Positions 22,769 to 30,569 of a DNA stretch of 30,593 bases are shown here, one piece after another. Every line of letters begins with the position of its first letter. The stretch's first letter is position 1. The notes under the pieces are model-generated. The model was given only the letters and a program-made list of their open reading frames with translations. It had not been told where the DNA came from and ran no database searches. The stretch is taken from contig UQLN01000055.1 of assembly GCA_900541965.1 (NCBI GenBank), positions 1 to 30,593 of the forward strand, read 5' to 3'. Source of the stretch: an uncultured Parabacteroides sp. GTDB taxonomy: Bacteria; Bacteroidota; Bacteroidia; Bacteroidales; Tannerellaceae. The translations under genes and the position numbers were made by a program.

Positions 22769-22776
22769 TATCTTTG
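22769..22776 (+). promoter_or_regulatory. -7 box of the rnpB promoter
   Basis: TATCTTTG ends 8 bases before the predicted 5' end of the RNase P RNA, the correct spacing for a transcription start there. The -33 box is weak. Confidence 0.75.
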
Positions 22777-22784
22777 CAACAATG

Positions 22785-23135
22785 CAGTCTGCCGGTCTGT
22801 CGCTCATTGCAAAATGGGAGGAAAGTCCGGGCAACACAGAGCACCATACTTCTTAACGGGAAGCAGTCCGCAAGGGTTGAGTAGCGTAACAGAAAATAAC
22901 CGCCGGCTTGCCGGTAAGGGTGAAAAGGTGAGGTAAAAGCTCACCGGGTTCCATAGCAATATGGAATGCCGTACGTCTTATGGGTTGTAAGGTCATGTAT
23001 ACCGGCGTATGTAGGATTGCTCGTCCGATGCCGGGGGGTAGACCGCTAAAGCTTACTGGCGACAGTAAGACGAGATAAATGGCAGGCGCTTCCGTGATGA
23101 ACGGAAGTACAGGACCCGGCTTACAGGCAGACTGT
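22785..23135 (+). ncRNA. rnpB: RNase P RNA, bacterial class A
   Basis: The catalytic RNA of RNase P, which matures tRNA 5' ends. Signatures in order are GAGGAAAGTCCGGGC near 22810 (CR-I), ACAGAAAATAACCGCC near 22889, GGTAAGGGTGAAAAGGTG, GAGATAAATGGCAGGCGC near 23073 and ACAGGACCCGGCTTACAG near the 3' end. Helix P1 closes the molecule: CAGTCTGCC at 22785-22793 pairs with GGCAGACTG at 23126-23134. The 3' helix followed by TATTTTTTATC can double as terminator. The ends are set from P1 and may be off by a few bases. Confidence 0.95.
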
Positions 23136-23152
23136 ATTTTTTATCTATTCTT

Positions 23153-24529
23153 ATGAAGGCTTCGGATAAAAAAAAGACGGAAAAAGAAAGTCTGGGTGAA
23201 CGGATAGAAGCGTTGATTACGCGGATAATCCGTTTCGTCACTTACGATATTTGGCGGATTACCGAAAATGAAGTAAGCGGGCTGAGGGAGCTTTATATCA
23301 ATACCATCAAGACCATTATTCTGGCTGTCCGCGGTTTTCTGAGCGAAAACCTGCAAACAAAAGCATCCGCACTTACCTATAGCACCCTATTGGCTATTGT
23401 CCCTTTGCTGGCTGTATTGGTCGGGATTGCAAAAGGGTTCGGTTTTCAGGGGACAGTCCGGCAGGAGTTGATGGATTATTTCCCCGGACACGAGCTGGAG
23501 CTGACCAAGGCTTTTGAATTTGTGGAAAGTTATCTTGCGCAGGCTCAGGGAGGAATCATTATTGGCGTCGGTTTGATTTTGCTGTTTTATACGGTGGTCA
23601 GCCTGATATCATCGGTAGAAGATACATTTAATGATATCTGGCAAATCCAGAAGTCCCGTCCGTTTTACCGGAAAATTACCGATTATCTGGCGTTATTTCT
23701 TATCCTGCCTGTATTGATGACGGCATCAAGCGGTATCTCAATCTTTATTTCCACTTTACAGAACAACTCATTCCTGAGCCAGTATGTGTTTTTTACACCT
23801 GTGGTGGAATTCTTTCTGCATATCACGCCTTATTTTATCACCATATTGGTATTTACCGGATTGTATGTTTCGTTGCCGAATACGAAAGTACGGTTTATAA
23901 ATGGCCTGGTTGCCGGGATAATAGCTGGATGTGCTTTCCAGTTTTTCCAGTTTATCTATATCAGCGGGCAGATTTGGGTGAGTAAATACAATGCGATTTA
24001 CGGAAGTTTTGCCGCGTTGCCTTTGTTGTTGTTGTGGTTGCAGCTCTCCTGGCTGATTTGTCTTTTCGGGGCTGAGATATCTTATGCATCCCAGAATGTG
24101 AAGAAATTCAGTTTTGAGCGGGATAGCAAGAATATCAGCCGGCGTTATAAGGATTTCCTGACTTTGCTGATAGCTTCCCTCATTGTGAAAAGGTTCGTAA
24201 AAGGGGAAAAACCGTATACGGCAGACGAACTGTCGGATTCTTACCGTATACCGATTCGTATTACCACCCAGATACTTTACCTGCTTTCGGAATTAAATAT
24301 TATCATCGAGGTAAATTATGGCGAAGATGCCCGTGTTGTGCATTACCAGCCAGCAATGGACGTGAACCAGATAACGGTTAGCTACCTGTTGCAGAAAATG
24401 GATGAATTTGGCTCGGAAAACTTTAAAATCGATACGAAAGGTTTGTTTAATAAAGAATGGAAAGCTTTACTGAAAACACGTGAGGATGTGATTAAGGCTA
24501 ACGATAACATCTTATTAAAAGACCTCTGA
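23153..24529 (+). CDS. YihY/BrkB family inner-membrane protein
   Basis: A 458-residue protein. A charged cytoplasmic N-terminus (1-60) precedes a six-helix membrane domain (about 75-315) with the family blocks KASALTYSTLLAIVPLLAVLVG, WVSKYNAIYGSFAALPLLLLWLQLSWLICLFGAE split here by helices, and SSVEDTFNDIW. The soluble C-terminus (about 340-458) looks like a winged-helix extension (YTADELSDSYRIPIRITTQIL), common in Bacteroidetes members. The old ribonuclease BN name is wrong for this family and transport is only suspected. It begins 17 bases after rnpB and is followed after 2 bases by the MATE gene, so both may be read from the rnpB promoter. Confidence 0.9.
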   Translation: MKASDKKKTEKESLGERIEALITRIIRFVTYDIWRITENEVSGLRELYINTIKTIILAVRGFLSENLQTKASALTYSTLLAIVPLLAVLVGIAKGFGFQGTVRQELMDYFPGHELELTKAFEFVESYLAQAQGGIIIGVGLILLFYTVVSLISSVEDTFNDIWQIQKSRPFYRKITDYLALFLILPVLMTASSGISIFISTLQNNSFLSQYVFFTPVVEFFLHITPYFITILVFTGLYVSLPNTKVRFINGLVAGIIAGCAFQFFQFIYISGQIWVSKYNAIYGSFAALPLLLLWLQLSWLICLFGAEISYASQNVKKFSFERDSKNISRRYKDFLTLLIASLIVKRFVKGEKPYTADELSDSYRIPIRITTQILYLLSELNIIIEVNYGEDARVVHYQPAMDVNQITVSYLLQKMDEFGSENFKIDTKGLFNKEWKALLKTREDVIKANDNILLKDL

Positions 24530-24531
24530 GA

Positions 24532-25905
24532 ATGGAAATGGAAGGCGAGCAGTTGATAGTGGAGAAGCCCGATAAATGTGACCTTACCCACGGGACGGTC
24601 TGGCGGGTGATAGTCCGTTTCACATTGCCTTTACTGGTCGGAAACCTGTTGCAGCAACTCTATAATGTAACGGATAGCATTATTGTCGGGCAGTTTTTGG
24701 GAAAAGAGGCTTTGGCAGCCGTATCGGCAACTTTTTTTATATATTATTTTATTATTTCACTGGTGATAGGCGTCGGAAGCGGGACTACGGTCGTTGTTTC
24801 CCAGCTTTTCGGGGCGAAGCAGTATGATAGGGTACAACTTGCCTTTTCTTCCTTTTTTATCTTTATGCTTGTTGCCGGGGTTATTCTTTCTATATCCGGG
24901 ATTATATTTGCCGAACCTATTTTCCGTCTGACAAACACGCCGGAAGAGGTGATACCGGGGGCTGTCGCTTATTTCAAGATATATATAGGCGGGACTTTTC
25001 TTTTTGTCACATTCAATAGTATCATTTCTATTTTGCGAGGAGTGGGTGAGTCTGTTCGGCCTATGTTGTTTATCCTTTCCACTACGGTCTTGAATATCGT
25101 CCTGGATTTGCTTTTTATCGTTGTCTTTAAGTGGGGCATCGAAGGGGCGGCACGTGCTACGGTGATTGCCCAGGGGATAGGGATGTGCATTGCTTTGGCG
25201 TATGTGAATAACAAACATCCTTTACTGTCGGTGAAAAAGAAGGATATGCTGTTTGACTGGAAACTTTTTGTGGAAAGCCTGAAAATAGGTTTGCCTACCA
25301 GTGTGCAGCAATGTGCCATTGCCCTCGGATTGATGGCTCTGTTGGGTATTGTAAACAGTTTCGGGACAAATACCCTGACAGCTTATGGTGCTGCCGGTAA
25401 GGTTGATGCGATTATAACGCAGGCTGTACTGACTTTATCCGGTGCCCTTGCTGCTTTTTGCGGGCAGAATATCGGTGCCGGGCGGATAGACCGGGTGAAA
25501 ACCGGATTACGTTTTACAATGCTGGTGAATATCGTGTTCGGTTTATTGACGTTCTCCGCCATTTATTTTTTCGGAGAACAGATGATGCTTGCTTTTACCA
25601 AAGACCCGGATGTGATTGCTATCGGAAAAGGATACTTACTGATTGTCGGCGGATTTTTTATTGTGCATGGCGCATTGAATGTATATAACGGGGCATTGAG
25701 AGGAGCAGGGGATACCTTGTTTCCCATGATAACCAGCCTGGTCTGTTTATGGTTGATTCGTATTCCGCTTGCTTATTATCTTAGTTCCTGGCTGGGGTAT
25801 TCCGGTATATGGTGGTCGATTGGCATTAGTATAAGCATCGGTTTTATTGTAACTTATTTCTATTATAAAACTGGTATATGGAAAAGGAAATGTGTTGTTA
25901 AATGA
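24532..25905 (+). CDS. MATE-family multidrug/cation antiporter
   Basis: A 457-residue membrane protein with about twelve hydrophobic helices in two related halves. The first half opens GTVWRVIVRFTLPLLVGNLLQ and carries LYNVTDSIIVGQFLGKEALAAV, the standard MATE signature. The second half starts near FVESLKIGLPTSVQQ and contains FCGQNIGAGR. MATE pumps exchange sodium or protons for cationic drugs or metabolites. It is 2 bases downstream of the YihY gene, so co-transcribed. A short GU-containing hairpin (25908-25930) follows without a T tract. Confidence 0.93.
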   Translation: MEMEGEQLIVEKPDKCDLTHGTVWRVIVRFTLPLLVGNLLQQLYNVTDSIIVGQFLGKEALAAVSATFFIYYFIISLVIGVGSGTTVVVSQLFGAKQYDRVQLAFSSFFIFMLVAGVILSISGIIFAEPIFRLTNTPEEVIPGAVAYFKIYIGGTFLFVTFNSIISILRGVGESVRPMLFILSTTVLNIVLDLLFIVVFKWGIEGAARATVIAQGIGMCIALAYVNNKHPLLSVKKKDMLFDWKLFVESLKIGLPTSVQQCAIALGLMALLGIVNSFGTNTLTAYGAAGKVDAIITQAVLTLSGALAAFCGQNIGAGRIDRVKTGLRFTMLVNIVFGLLTFSAIYFFGEQMMLAFTKDPDVIAIGKGYLLIVGGFFIVHGALNVYNGALRGAGDTLFPMITSLVCLWLIRIPLAYYLSSWLGYSGIWWSIGISISIGFIVTYFYYKTGIWKRKCVVK

Positions 25906-25946
25906 GAGGGGACAGGGTTTGATTGTTCCCAAATATCTTTAAAAAT

Positions 25947-26008
25947 GTCCCATTTTGTGGTTATATAGTCTTAGGACCGTATGGGACGCTGTTAGAATCA
26001 GGACTGTG
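25947..26008 (+). promoter_or_regulatory. Repeats in the upstream region of the AraC regulator gene
   Basis: GTCCCAT (25947-25953) and ATGGGAC (25981-25987) form an inverted repeat. TTAGGACCGT (25971-25980) and TCAGGACTGT (25999-26008) form an imperfect direct repeat with 28-base spacing, ending just before the -7 box. They could be binding sites for the AraC protein itself. The role is inference. Confidence 0.3.
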
Positions 26009-26011
26009 TGC

Positions 26012-26019
26012 TATTTTTG
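26012..26019 (+). promoter_or_regulatory. -7 box of the AraC regulator gene
   Basis: TATTTTTG matches TAnnTTTG. It overlaps the first codons of the longest open frame (26008), so the true start must be downstream, at 26077. Confidence 0.6.
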
Positions 26020-26076
26020 TATCGAATAACGTTTTTGAAGAAGTCAGCTAATAACGGAAAAAGAACGCTCTCTACA

Positions 26077-27201
26077 ATGAAATACGATCTCTGCTATCTG
26101 ATAATAGAAATAATATTGGACCTTGTTAGTTTGCTGCTGGGTGCCGTATTAATAATAAAAGCCCAGGATAACCGTTTACGGAAGATTTGGGGGATACTGG
26201 TTGTCTTTCTGGCACTCGTGATGCTCCAATGTAATTTCTTTTGGTTATATAAACTAAGGATAGGACTGGTGGAAGATAAATTCTATCTTCTGTCGGTTTC
26301 ACGCATGTTAAAGTGGTATCTTGCCGCTTTTATCTTTTCTCTTTTTCCAATAGCATCTTTGCGCCCCGGATGGCTGACAACTCTACGATTGGTCATATTC
26401 ATATTGCCGGTTAGTGTTATTATGGTGATCGCTTTTTGTTATCAATGGTTTAACGGGTATTTTACGACACTGACAGGTATTGGAGATGTCGTTGCGAATA
26501 TCGATAAACTGGATGTACGATTGCGTTTAGGTATTTTTGCGGTGTCTATGGCGTCTCCTCTAATAAATTTTATTATCCCTTTTTGGGCAAGATGGACAGG
26601 ACCTGTGCGCAGGATGAATAAACGGATGTATGTATATTGTGCATGCTGCATAGTAACTTTTTTGCTTTATATATTGCTGACTCTTTTCCCTTCCGGATTG
26701 ATTTTTAATATATATGGTTATGTGATAGAGGTCTTGCCGATAGTGTTTACTATTATGTATTTGAAGAATGAAAATCCATTCTCATATCCGGCTGAAGCTA
26801 TGAGTATGAAACCGGATGAGGAAGAGGATAAAGCATCTCCGGCTGTTTCTCCGGCTGTATACAAGCTTTATGAAATCATGACGGAATATATGGTAGCGGA
26901 GAAGCCGTTTACTTCGGCAGAATATACCATACAGGAATTAGCGAATCAACTGAGTGCAAAACAAAGCCTGGTAATAAAAGCGATTCAATATGGAGGATTT
27001 ACCGGATTCCGGGAATATATTAACTATTTACGGTTGGAATATTTTAAGCAGTTGGCAACTTGTTCGCCGGGAACTTCAATCAAGACGTTGATGTTCCATA
27101 GCGGGTTTAACTCCCGTTCCAGTTTTTACCGCCATTTTGCAGAGAAAGAAAAGATGTCTCCTAAAGAATTTATAGAAAAACTGCCTGTGGGAAAAGTGTG
27201 A
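26077..27201 (+). CDS. Membrane-embedded AraC-family transcriptional regulator
   Basis: A 374-residue protein with about seven hydrophobic helices in residues 1-240 (for example YLIIEIILDLVSLLLGAVLI and YVYCACCIVTFLLYILLTLF). A short acidic/proline linker follows (PDEEEDKASPAVSPAVYK). The C-terminal helix-turn-helix pair (about 285-370) reads TIQELANQLSAKQSLVIKAIQYGGF and SIKTLMFHSGFNSRSSFYRHFAEKEKMSPKEF, the AraC/XylS pattern. It is a one-component regulator tethered in the inner membrane, an architecture common in Bacteroidetes, whose ligand would be sensed in or across the membrane. The target is unknown. No obvious partner is adjacent. A terminator follows. Confidence 0.9.
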   Translation: MKYDLCYLIIEIILDLVSLLLGAVLIIKAQDNRLRKIWGILVVFLALVMLQCNFFWLYKLRIGLVEDKFYLLSVSRMLKWYLAAFIFSLFPIASLRPGWLTTLRLVIFILPVSVIMVIAFCYQWFNGYFTTLTGIGDVVANIDKLDVRLRLGIFAVSMASPLINFIIPFWARWTGPVRRMNKRMYVYCACCIVTFLLYILLTLFPSGLIFNIYGYVIEVLPIVFTIMYLKNENPFSYPAEAMSMKPDEEEDKASPAVSPAVYKLYEIMTEYMVAEKPFTSAEYTIQELANQLSAKQSLVIKAIQYGGFTGFREYINYLRLEYFKQLATCSPGTSIKTLMFHSGFNSRSSFYRHFAEKEKMSPKEFIEKLPVGKV

Positions 27202-27223
27202 GGATGGCTATAAGGAAGGTTAT

Positions 27224-27275
27224 TCCGGTATGGATTATGTCGATTCGGGTCGGCTTAATTCATACCGGATTTTTT
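27224..27275 (+). terminator. Terminator of the AraC regulator gene
   Basis: TCCGGTATG (27224-27232) pairs perfectly with CATACCGGA (27261-27269), followed by T6. The interior can pair further (GATTA with TAATT). It sits in the gap to the convergent ribE. Confidence 0.88.
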
Positions 27276-27277
27276 AT

Positions 27278-27880
27278 TTATTTGAATTGCATCATCTTGC
27301 TGATATATTTTCCGACGATGTCGAATTCCAGATTGACAACCGAGCCTTTCTCTATCTGGCAGAAGTTGGTATGGTCGTGTGTATAAGGGATAATTGCCAC
27401 CTGGAAACTGTTTTTCTGTGAGTTGCAAACCGTGAGGCTTACACCGTTTACGCAAACCGAACCTTTTTCCACGGTCATATATCCCTGTTGCGCCATTTCT
27501 TTGTCAAAAGGATATTCAAAGGTATAATACCAGCTACCGTTGGCATCCTCCACGCTTGTGCAGACAGCCGTCTGGTCTACGTGTCCCTGTACGATATGCC
27601 CGTCCAATCGGCCGTTCATTATCATGCTGCGTTCCAGATTAACGAGTGAGCCGGGCTTTAAGAGACCCAGATTGGAGCGTTCCAGTGTTTCTCTCATTGC
27701 TGTTGTAGTAAAAGTATTGCCTTCTTTACGGACGACTGTCAGGCAAACGCCGTTGTGGGCAACACTCTGGTCAATTTTCAACTCATCGACAAACGAACAT
27801 TCCATTGTGATATGGATATTGTCTTTGTCCTGTTCTATTGCAACAACTTTAGCTGTTTCTTCTATAATACCTGAAAACAT
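27278..27880 (-). CDS. ribE: Riboflavin synthase alpha subunit
   Basis: A 200-residue enzyme that dismutates two 6,7-dimethyl-8-ribityllumazines into riboflavin plus a pyrimidinedione. It opens MFSGIIEE, the invariant family start. Two tandem lumazine-binding barrels follow (about 1-97 and 98-190), each with a GVCLTV or GVSLTV turn (VAHNGVCLTV and VCVNGVSLTV). GHIVQGHVDQT in between is also diagnostic. The ten-residue upstream extension lies past the usual start and is discarded. It stands alone rather than in a rib operon, and I see no FMN riboswitch upstream. The symbol is ribE or ribC by convention. Confidence 0.96.
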   Translation of the reverse strand: MFSGIIEETAKVVAIEQDKDNIHITMECSFVDELKIDQSVAHNGVCLTVVRKEGNTFTTTAMRETLERSNLGLLKPGSLVNLERSMIMNGRLDGHIVQGHVDQTAVCTSVEDANGSWYYTFEYPFDKEMAQQGYMTVEKGSVCVNGVSLTVCNSQKNSFQVAIIPYTHDHTNFCQIEKGSVVNLEFDIVGKYISKMMQFK

Positions 27881-27907
27881 AAGATTGTGTTTTATCGTTA
27901 TCAACAC

Positions 27908-27915
27908 CAAAGGTA
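27908..27915 (-). promoter_or_regulatory. -7 box of ribE
   Basis: TACCTTTG on the minus strand, 27 bases before the start codon. The -33 box is weak. Confidence 0.6.
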
Positions 27916-27986
27916 AGGAATAAAAATGAGACCAAGAGCAGAGTGCAGAGAGAAGGTTGTAAAAAAGAGGTTTAAGTTTATTTCAT

Positions 27987-28031
27987 TATCCTTTCACCGT
28001 CATTCTGCCGACTACATTATGACGGGGGATA
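27987..28031. repeat. Stem-loop in the ribE/TM2 divergent gap
   Basis: CCGTCAT (27997-28003) pairs perfectly with ATGACGG (28019-28025) over a 15-base loop. TATCC (27987-27991) and GGATA (28027-28031) can close it further across an asymmetric internal loop. It lies upstream of both flanking promoters, so it is in neither leader. The rest of the 299-base gap shows only the two promoters. Confidence 0.4.
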
Positions 28032-28138
28032 TTATATATTCTCATGTACATTAGTTTTTATATGGAAATCGGATATAGGCTATGAATATTAAGGATAATG
28101 TTTTAATTTAATCAATCTGTTGGTATACAAAAAATAAC

Positions 28139-28146
28139 TATATTTG
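28139..28146 (+). promoter_or_regulatory. -7 box of the TM2 protein gene
   Basis: TATATTTG matches TAnnTTTG. A TTG at 28120-28122 is closer (16 bases) than the usual -33 spacing. The start codon is 34 bases downstream. Confidence 0.65.
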
Positions 28147-28179
28147 TTACTCATTAAATAATACAAAAAGAAAAATAAT

Positions 28180-28515
28180 ATGGAAGTTGAAAAGGTAGAC
28201 CGGTTTTTACTGGCTAATGAGAATAAATTTCCTGATTATGAGATACCTATTCATCATCTGATTGATTTGCCGCCGGAAAAAGAAGCGCTTTTAGAGCATA
28301 CGAATTTCTTTCGTCCGGGTAGGATTTGGCTTGCTTCCTTTTTCCTTGGGGTTATAGGATTAGACCGTTTCCTGATAGGAGATTGGGGGAAAGGAATTTT
28401 TAAACTGCTTACGGCCGGAGGGCTGGGTATCTGGTATATTATCGATTGGTTTTTGATTATAGGGGTTGCTAAAAGAAAGAATATGGAGAAACTGGAAAAG
28501 GTTGTGAAACCGTAA
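28180..28515 (+). CDS. TM2 domain membrane protein
   Basis: A 111-residue protein. The N-terminal 45 residues are soluble and charged. Residues about 48-100 form a TM2 domain: two hydrophobic helices (IWLASFFLGVIGLDRF and GGLGIWYIIDWFLIIG) joined by the short LIGDWGKGIFKLLT loop, with the family DRF and IWYIIDW motifs. A basic cytoplasmic tail follows. TM2 proteins are small inner-membrane proteins of unclear function. It is monocistronic with a good terminator. No partner is evident. Confidence 0.88.
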   Translation: MEVEKVDRFLLANENKFPDYEIPIHHLIDLPPEKEALLEHTNFFRPGRIWLASFFLGVIGLDRFLIGDWGKGIFKLLTAGGLGIWYIIDWFLIIGVAKRKNMEKLEKVVKP

Positions 28516-28546
28516 AGTTGCCATCTTATACATAATGATAAGCAAT

Positions 28547-28580
28547 AAAAAAGGACGTCCCCGTGAGAGGCGTCCTTTTT
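28547..28580. terminator. Bidirectional terminator between the TM2 gene and pfp
   Basis: The AAAAAGGACG arm ending at 28557 pairs with CGTCCTTTTT at 28571-28580. The A run and T run make it a terminator for both converging genes. Confidence 0.88.
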
Positions 28581-28598
28581 ATGTATGGAGAAGTTTTA

Positions 28599-30245
28599 TT
28601 ATTTTGCTTGTTCCAACTGCAATGTTTTGGTCGGCTGGTCGCAAACTTCAGTCGGACCGAAGTACTGGATAGGACCCGGATACACATAGCTTGTTGTTTC
28701 AGCCCATTCGTCACGCTGGGCAGCAAATGCTTTGAAAGGAGCGCCGTCCAGCTTAACCAATGCTTTCTGGATAACCGGTTTCATTTCGCCGTGGCGTTTT
28801 TCCATGTTCATCATCATAGTTACAGGGATACCGCCTGCAATCCATTCGTTGGCCGGAGCTGTAGTGTTGCGTACAGAAGACATATAACCTGTTTTGCCGG
28901 CAGCAATCAGGCAAGAAGCCGTATAACCTAAAGAATAGCAGTAGTCTGCATCATAGTTAGACGGAGCTGCGCAACGTCCTTCATAACCGAAGAAGTGATG
29001 CTGGGCAGAGAATTTACCGGTATATTTACCTTCGGCTTTCCATTCTGCAAGTTTCTTGCCAACCATTTCAGACAACAACTTTTCTGTTTCGATCAAAGAA
29101 ACCTGAACGTTTCCGTGCGGGTCGCGATCCAAAGACAACTGGCGGGCTACACCTTCAGGAAGAGAAGCATACAGGTCGGAGTTTTCTTTTGTCAGTTTGC
29201 TGATGATATAAGCGCGCTGTTCGCTCTTCTTAATCATCTTGAATTCTGCATCGTGTTTAGCCAGGAAGTCGTTCAATTCTGCAATCAGGCGTTTCATAGC
29301 CGGAACAAATTCGATCAGGCCTTCGGGAATCAATACGGTACCGAAGTTGTTGCCTTTAGCTGCACGTTTAGCAACGATTTCAGCGATATAAGTTACGATG
29401 TCGTCCAACGACATGTTCTTTGCTTCAACTTCTTCAGAGATGATACAGATGTTCGGCTGAGTCTGCAAAGCACATTCCAGTGCGATGTGAGAAGCTGAAC
29501 GTCCCATCAATTTGATGAAGTGCCAGTATTTCTGGGCAGAGTTACAGTCACGTTGGATATTACCGATTACTTCCGAATAAACTTTACAAGCCGTGTCGAA
29601 ACCGAAAGAAGTTTCAATCTGTTCGTTCTTCAAGTCGCCGTCGATAGTCTTCGGGCAACCGATAACCTGGACACCTGCACCGATAGCTTTGTAATATTCA
29701 GCCAATACGCAAGCGTTTGTGTTAGAGTCGTCACCACCGATGATAACCAACGCTTTGATATCAAGTTCTTTCAGGATTTCAAGACCTTTGTCGAACTGGG
29801 ATTTTTCTTCCAGTTTAGTACGGCCCGAACCGATCATATCGAAACCACCGGTGTTACGGTATTCGTCGATAATGTCGGCAGTCAATTCCATATATTTATG
29901 ATCAACCAGACCACCGGGTCCCAGGATGAATCCGTACAGGCGGGATGCTGCGTTGTGAGCCTTGATACCGTCGAATAAGCCTGCAATCACATTGTGACCG
30001 CCGGGAGCCTGTCCACCGGAAAGGATTACACCAACATTCATTGCCGGCATTTCTTTCTTTTCGTTGCTTTTTTCGAAAGTAACGATAGGCATCCCGTACG
30101 TGTTGGGGAATAACTCCTTGATTTCTTCCTGATTGGCTACTGATTGTGTATATTCACCGTCTACGGCTTTTACAGCGCCTTTCAATGCAGCGGGTACCTT
30201 GGGTTGGTAAGCTGCTCTTGCAATTTGTAGTGCACTCTTTGTCAT
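28599..30245 (-). CDS. pfp: Pyrophosphate-dependent phosphofructokinase
   Basis: A 548-residue long-type PFP. It reversibly phosphorylates fructose-6-phosphate with pyrophosphate instead of ATP, saving ATP in anaerobic glycolysis. GVILSGGQAPGGHNVI (about 72-87) binds the phosphate donor. GGDDS (170-174) has Asp where ATP enzymes have Gly, the known PPi signature. PKTIDGD (198-204) holds the catalytic Asp. GRSASHIALECAL and GYEGRCAAPS complete the substrate site. The length matches the plant/Bacteroidetes clade, not the 320-residue ATP form. It has its own promoter and shares a terminator with the TM2 gene. Confidence 0.96.
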   Translation of the reverse strand: MTKSALQIARAAYQPKVPAALKGAVKAVDGEYTQSVANQEEIKELFPNTYGMPIVTFEKSNEKKEMPAMNVGVILSGGQAPGGHNVIAGLFDGIKAHNAASRLYGFILGPGGLVDHKYMELTADIIDEYRNTGGFDMIGSGRTKLEEKSQFDKGLEILKELDIKALVIIGGDDSNTNACVLAEYYKAIGAGVQVIGCPKTIDGDLKNEQIETSFGFDTACKVYSEVIGNIQRDCNSAQKYWHFIKLMGRSASHIALECALQTQPNICIISEEVEAKNMSLDDIVTYIAEIVAKRAAKGNNFGTVLIPEGLIEFVPAMKRLIAELNDFLAKHDAEFKMIKKSEQRAYIISKLTKENSDLYASLPEGVARQLSLDRDPHGNVQVSLIETEKLLSEMVGKKLAEWKAEGKYTGKFSAQHHFFGYEGRCAAPSNYDADYCYSLGYTASCLIAAGKTGYMSSVRNTTAPANEWIAGGIPVTMMMNMEKRHGEMKPVIQKALVKLDGAPFKAFAAQRDEWAETTSYVYPGPIQYFGPTEVCDQPTKTLQLEQAK

Positions 30246-30297
30246 TTCTTAATTTGAATTTATTTAGAAATTATCTGATTCCTGATTAAAGGCGGTG

Positions 30298-30305
30298 CAA
30301 ATATA
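30298..30305 (-). promoter_or_regulatory. -7 box of pfp
   Basis: TATATTTG on the minus strand, about 50 bases before the ATG. The -33 region is T-rich without a clear TTTG. Confidence 0.65.
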
Positions 30306-30338
30306 GATTTTTTTCTTTAATTATGAAAGGATATTTTG

Positions 30339-30423
30339 TGACAGAATGATAAATTGGTTCTTGATTTTGAGCGGGAGTTTTCCTATTTGACATTTATATG
30401 GGTATTTCTGACAAAATGATAAA
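30339..30423. repeat. Pair of 15-bp direct repeats upstream of pfp
   Basis: TGACAGAATGATAAA (30339-30353) and TGACAAAATGATAAA (30409-30423) differ at one base and are exactly 70 bases apart. They lie upstream of the pfp promoter. A hairpin-forming pair, CCCCT (30427-30431) and AGGGG (30465-30469), follows. The remaining sequence to 30569 shows no supported gene. Confidence 0.45.
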
Positions 30424-30569
30424 ATACCCCTGTTATGCTTTTAGTATACGGGTGCGTATGCAGGAGGGGTTGCGAATATGCTGCTTATGCGGAGATGAGA
30501 TTTATTAGTTTGTTGATATATATTATAAAATACTTACTAATTAACAAGGTGAAAAAATGTTTTTTTAGG

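Noticed and set aside
22647..22856. 69-codon open frame upstream of and into rnpB
   Set aside because: It crosses the DUF695 and rnpB promoters and the 5' part of RNase P RNA; clearly not coding.
28995..29498. 167-codon plus-strand frame inside pfp
   Set aside because: Antisense shadow of a firmly identified gene, with cysteine/phenylalanine-rich composition typical of such shadows.
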